NCBI GenBank assembly: GCA_964522095.1
Contig: CAZFSO010000115.1
Location: 1 to 5,446 of the forward strand
DNA length: 5,446 nucleotides
From: UBA6054 sp964522095
GTDB lineage: Bacteria > Planctomycetota > Phycisphaerae > Phycisphaerales > UBA1924
Reading direction: 5' to 3'
Every line of letters starts with the position of its first letter. Position 1 is the stretch's first letter. The notes under the pieces are model-generated. The model was not told where the DNA came from, did no database searches, and worked only from the letters and a program-made list of their open reading frames with translations. Positions 4,040 to 5,446 of the stretch are shown piece by piece. A program made the translations under genes and the position numbers.

Positions 4040-5433
4040 GCCTGCCCAGTCAATCGGCGCGAGGTGGCGGACGGAGTGCGGCGGTGTCGACGAGGCGTCG
4101 TCGGCAGAGCCCGGTGCGATCGGCCTTGCCGTTTTTGATCGTCGCGGTGCTGGTGGTGATCGTGTGGTTCACGATGCGCCCGTCGGGCGTGCGGACGGAC
4201 GAGCCGGCGGCGCCGCCGGTGGCGGCCGAGCCGGACGCGCCGGCGCCGACGGAGATCGCGCAGGGTTCGCGTTCGCAGCCGCGGTCCCAGCCGGAGGGGT
4301 CGAGCACGGTGCCCGGGTCCCGTCTGGCGGGGCCGGGGTCGTCGCCGCCGCGGTCGTTGCCGGGCGCGGTCGAGCCGCCGCGGGACGAGGTGGACCGGGC
4401 GCTGGCGTCGCAGTCGGCGCGGCCGTCGCAGGCGCAGCGTCCGGGGGACGAGCGTCGTCCGGGCGGGGGCGAGTCGGGTGGTCTGCTGACGCGTGCGCTG
4501 GACGAGTCGCCCGCGCGGCCGCAGACGGGGGGGCGGACGCCGACCCAGACCCAGACCCAGACTCAGGCTCAGACCCCGACCCGGAACCAGTCGCAGAACG
4601 CGGGTCAGACGCAGGCGCAGACCCCGGCTCGCGGCACGAGCGGCGCTCCGGACTCGCGGGTGCGGATCCAGGTGGACACCGCGCGTCGTCTGGTGGCGGA
4701 GAACGACCGCGTGGGCGCGCGGGCGCTGCTGTCGCGCGTGCTGCGCGACCCGGGCCTGACGGCGTCCGAGGCGGGCCTGCTGCGCGACGAGATCAGCGAG
4801 ATCAACGAGCAGATCGTGTTCGGGCGCGTGGTCGAGCCGGGCGACCCGATCACGGAGGAGTACTCGGTGCAGTCGGGCGATTCGCTGTCGCGGATCGCCA
4901 GCCGCCGCGAGTTGGCGACGCACTGGCGGCTGATCCAGCGGGTCAACGGGCTGAGCGACCCGCGGCGGATCTCGGTGAACCAGAAACTGAAACTGGTGCG
5001 CGGCCCGTTCCACGCGGTGGTGCACAAGGGCGACTACCGCATGGACGTCTGGCACGGCCCGCCGAGCGACCCGTCGCGGTGGGTCTACATCCGCAGTTTC
5101 GACGTCGGGCTGGGCGAGGATGACGGCACGCCCCTGGGCAGTTTCGTCATCTCGCCCAACAAACTCGAGAACCCCGGCTGGGTCAACCCGCGCAACGCGC
5201 GTGAGCGCTACGAGCCCAACGACCCCAAGAACCCCATCGGCGAGTTCTGGCTGGGCATGGAGGGCCAGGGCGAGTACGCGAGCGTGACCGGCTACGGCAT
5301 CCACGGCACGATCGACCCGGACTCGATCGGGCGCAGCGCCTCGATGGGCTGCATCCGCCTGCGCGACGACGACGTGGCGCTGGTGTACGAACTGCTGGCC
5401 GAGCGGGTCAGCCGCGTCGAAGTGGTGCCTTGA
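4036..5433 (+). CDS. Membrane-anchored LysM and YkuD L,D-transpeptidase
   Basis: This 465-residue cell-envelope enzyme should cut the D-Ala4 bond of a peptidoglycan stem peptide and form an L,D (3-3) cross-link or attach a protein. Residues 10-28 are Arg-rich, followed by one transmembrane helix (about 30-46), giving an inside-to-outside signal anchor with no lipobox. Residues 50-205 are a disordered linker rich in Pro, Gly, Ser and Gln, with Thr-Gln repeats at 170-179 and 191-198. A helical segment (about 206-262) recalls a TPR-like hairpin. A LysM domain follows at about 275-321 (YSVQSGDSLSRIA to ISVNQKLKL). The YkuD domain covers about 325-464, with HGTIDPDSIGRSASMGCIRL at 423-442, containing His423 and catalytic Cys439. 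The usual SHGC is SMGC here, a change found in other members and not expected to abolish activity. GGAGGG at 4021-4026 lies 9 bases before ATG 4036. It is the last visible gene of the operon, and 13 bases remain after its stop. Confidence 0.93.
   Translation: MSLPSQSARGGGRSAAVSTRRRRQSPVRSALPFLIVAVLVVIVWFTMRPSGVRTDEPAAPPVAAEPDAPAPTEIAQGSRSQPRSQPEGSSTVPGSRLAGPGSSPPRSLPGAVEPPRDEVDRALASQSARPSQAQRPGDERRPGGGESGGLLTRALDESPARPQTGGRTPTQTQTQTQAQTPTRNQSQNAGQTQAQTPARGTSGAPDSRVRIQVDTARRLVAENDRVGARALLSRVLRDPGLTASEAGLLRDEISEINEQIVFGRVVEPGDPITEEYSVQSGDSLSRIASRRELATHWRLIQRVNGLSDPRRISVNQKLKLVRGPFHAVVHKGDYRMDVWHGPPSDPSRWVYIRSFDVGLGEDDGTPLGSFVISPNKLENPGWVNPRNARERYEPNDPKNPIGEFWLGMEGQGEYASVTGYGIHGTIDPDSIGRSASMGCIRLRDDDVALVYELLAERVSRVEVVP
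4543..4572 (+). repeat. Hexanucleotide tandem repeat encoding Thr-Gln in the transpeptidase linker
   Basis: ACCCAG occurs three times in perfect tandem (4543-4560), followed by the variants ACTCAG and GCTCAG (to 4572). It encodes TQTQTQTQAQ. A related block at 4606-4626 encodes QTQAQTP. A 6-base unit keeps the frame whatever the copy number, so the linker could vary in length between strains without loss of the enzyme. Confidence 0.65.
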
Positions 5434-5446
5434 GGAAAGTGGAGAG

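Noticed and set aside
3928..5304. 458-residue minus-strand open frame opposite the transpeptidase
   Set aside because: Mirrors the codon structure of the real gene and has no motif.
5434..5446. Start of another gene after the transpeptidase
   Set aside because: Only 13 purine-rich bases are visible. They could include a ribosome binding site, but no start codon is seen.

Overview
The window reads as high-GC bacterial chromosome with dense genes, GTG starts and 4-base stop/start overlaps. RarA resembles RarA proteins of Planctomycetota (especially the start MSDLWSGRRE), and a LysM/YkuD L,D-transpeptidase is present. A planctomycete, possibly of the Phycisphaerae, is my best guess. This is inference from protein style, since no rRNA or other taxonomic marker is present.

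Left part (1-1816): the C-terminal end of an unidentified + strand gene stops at 94. It is followed by a compact type II toxin-antitoxin pair: a ribbon-helix-helix DUF1778/TacA-type antitoxin (173-454) overlapping a GNAT acetyltransferase toxin of the TacT/AtaT/KacT group (444-962). A short CTTGT/ACAAG/CTTGT repeat set upstream could be the autoregulatory operator. A 78-base spacer with a stem-loop separates the toxin from a convergent gene, a membrane-anchored PlsC-type 1-acylglycerol-phosphate acyltransferase (1040-1816, minus strand). Bases 1881-1980 are exactly 100 Ns, an assembly gap of probably unknown length, so the two halves may not be true neighbours at the distance shown.

Right part (1983-5433): three + strand genes look like one operon, each overlapping the next by 4 bases. 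They are the clamp-loader-like AAA+ ATPase RarA (MgsA), 5-formyltetrahydrofolate cyclo-ligase, and a membrane-anchored L,D-transpeptidase with a long low-complexity linker, a helical segment, a LysM domain and a YkuD catalytic domain. They serve DNA replication stress, one-carbon metabolism and cell-wall cross-linking. The coupling is probably organisational rather than a shared pathway.

The most unusual structure is inside rarA. A 102-base near-perfect inverted repeat (2660-2761) is built from four AGAGACGN octamers in each arm and adds about 34 in-frame, stop-free codons between the AAA+ lid and the C-terminal domain. It looks like a palindromic element that inserted into a gene and stayed translatable, comparable in principle to the protein-coding palindromic elements of Rickettsia. 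A second perfect hairpin (2759-2781) abuts it.
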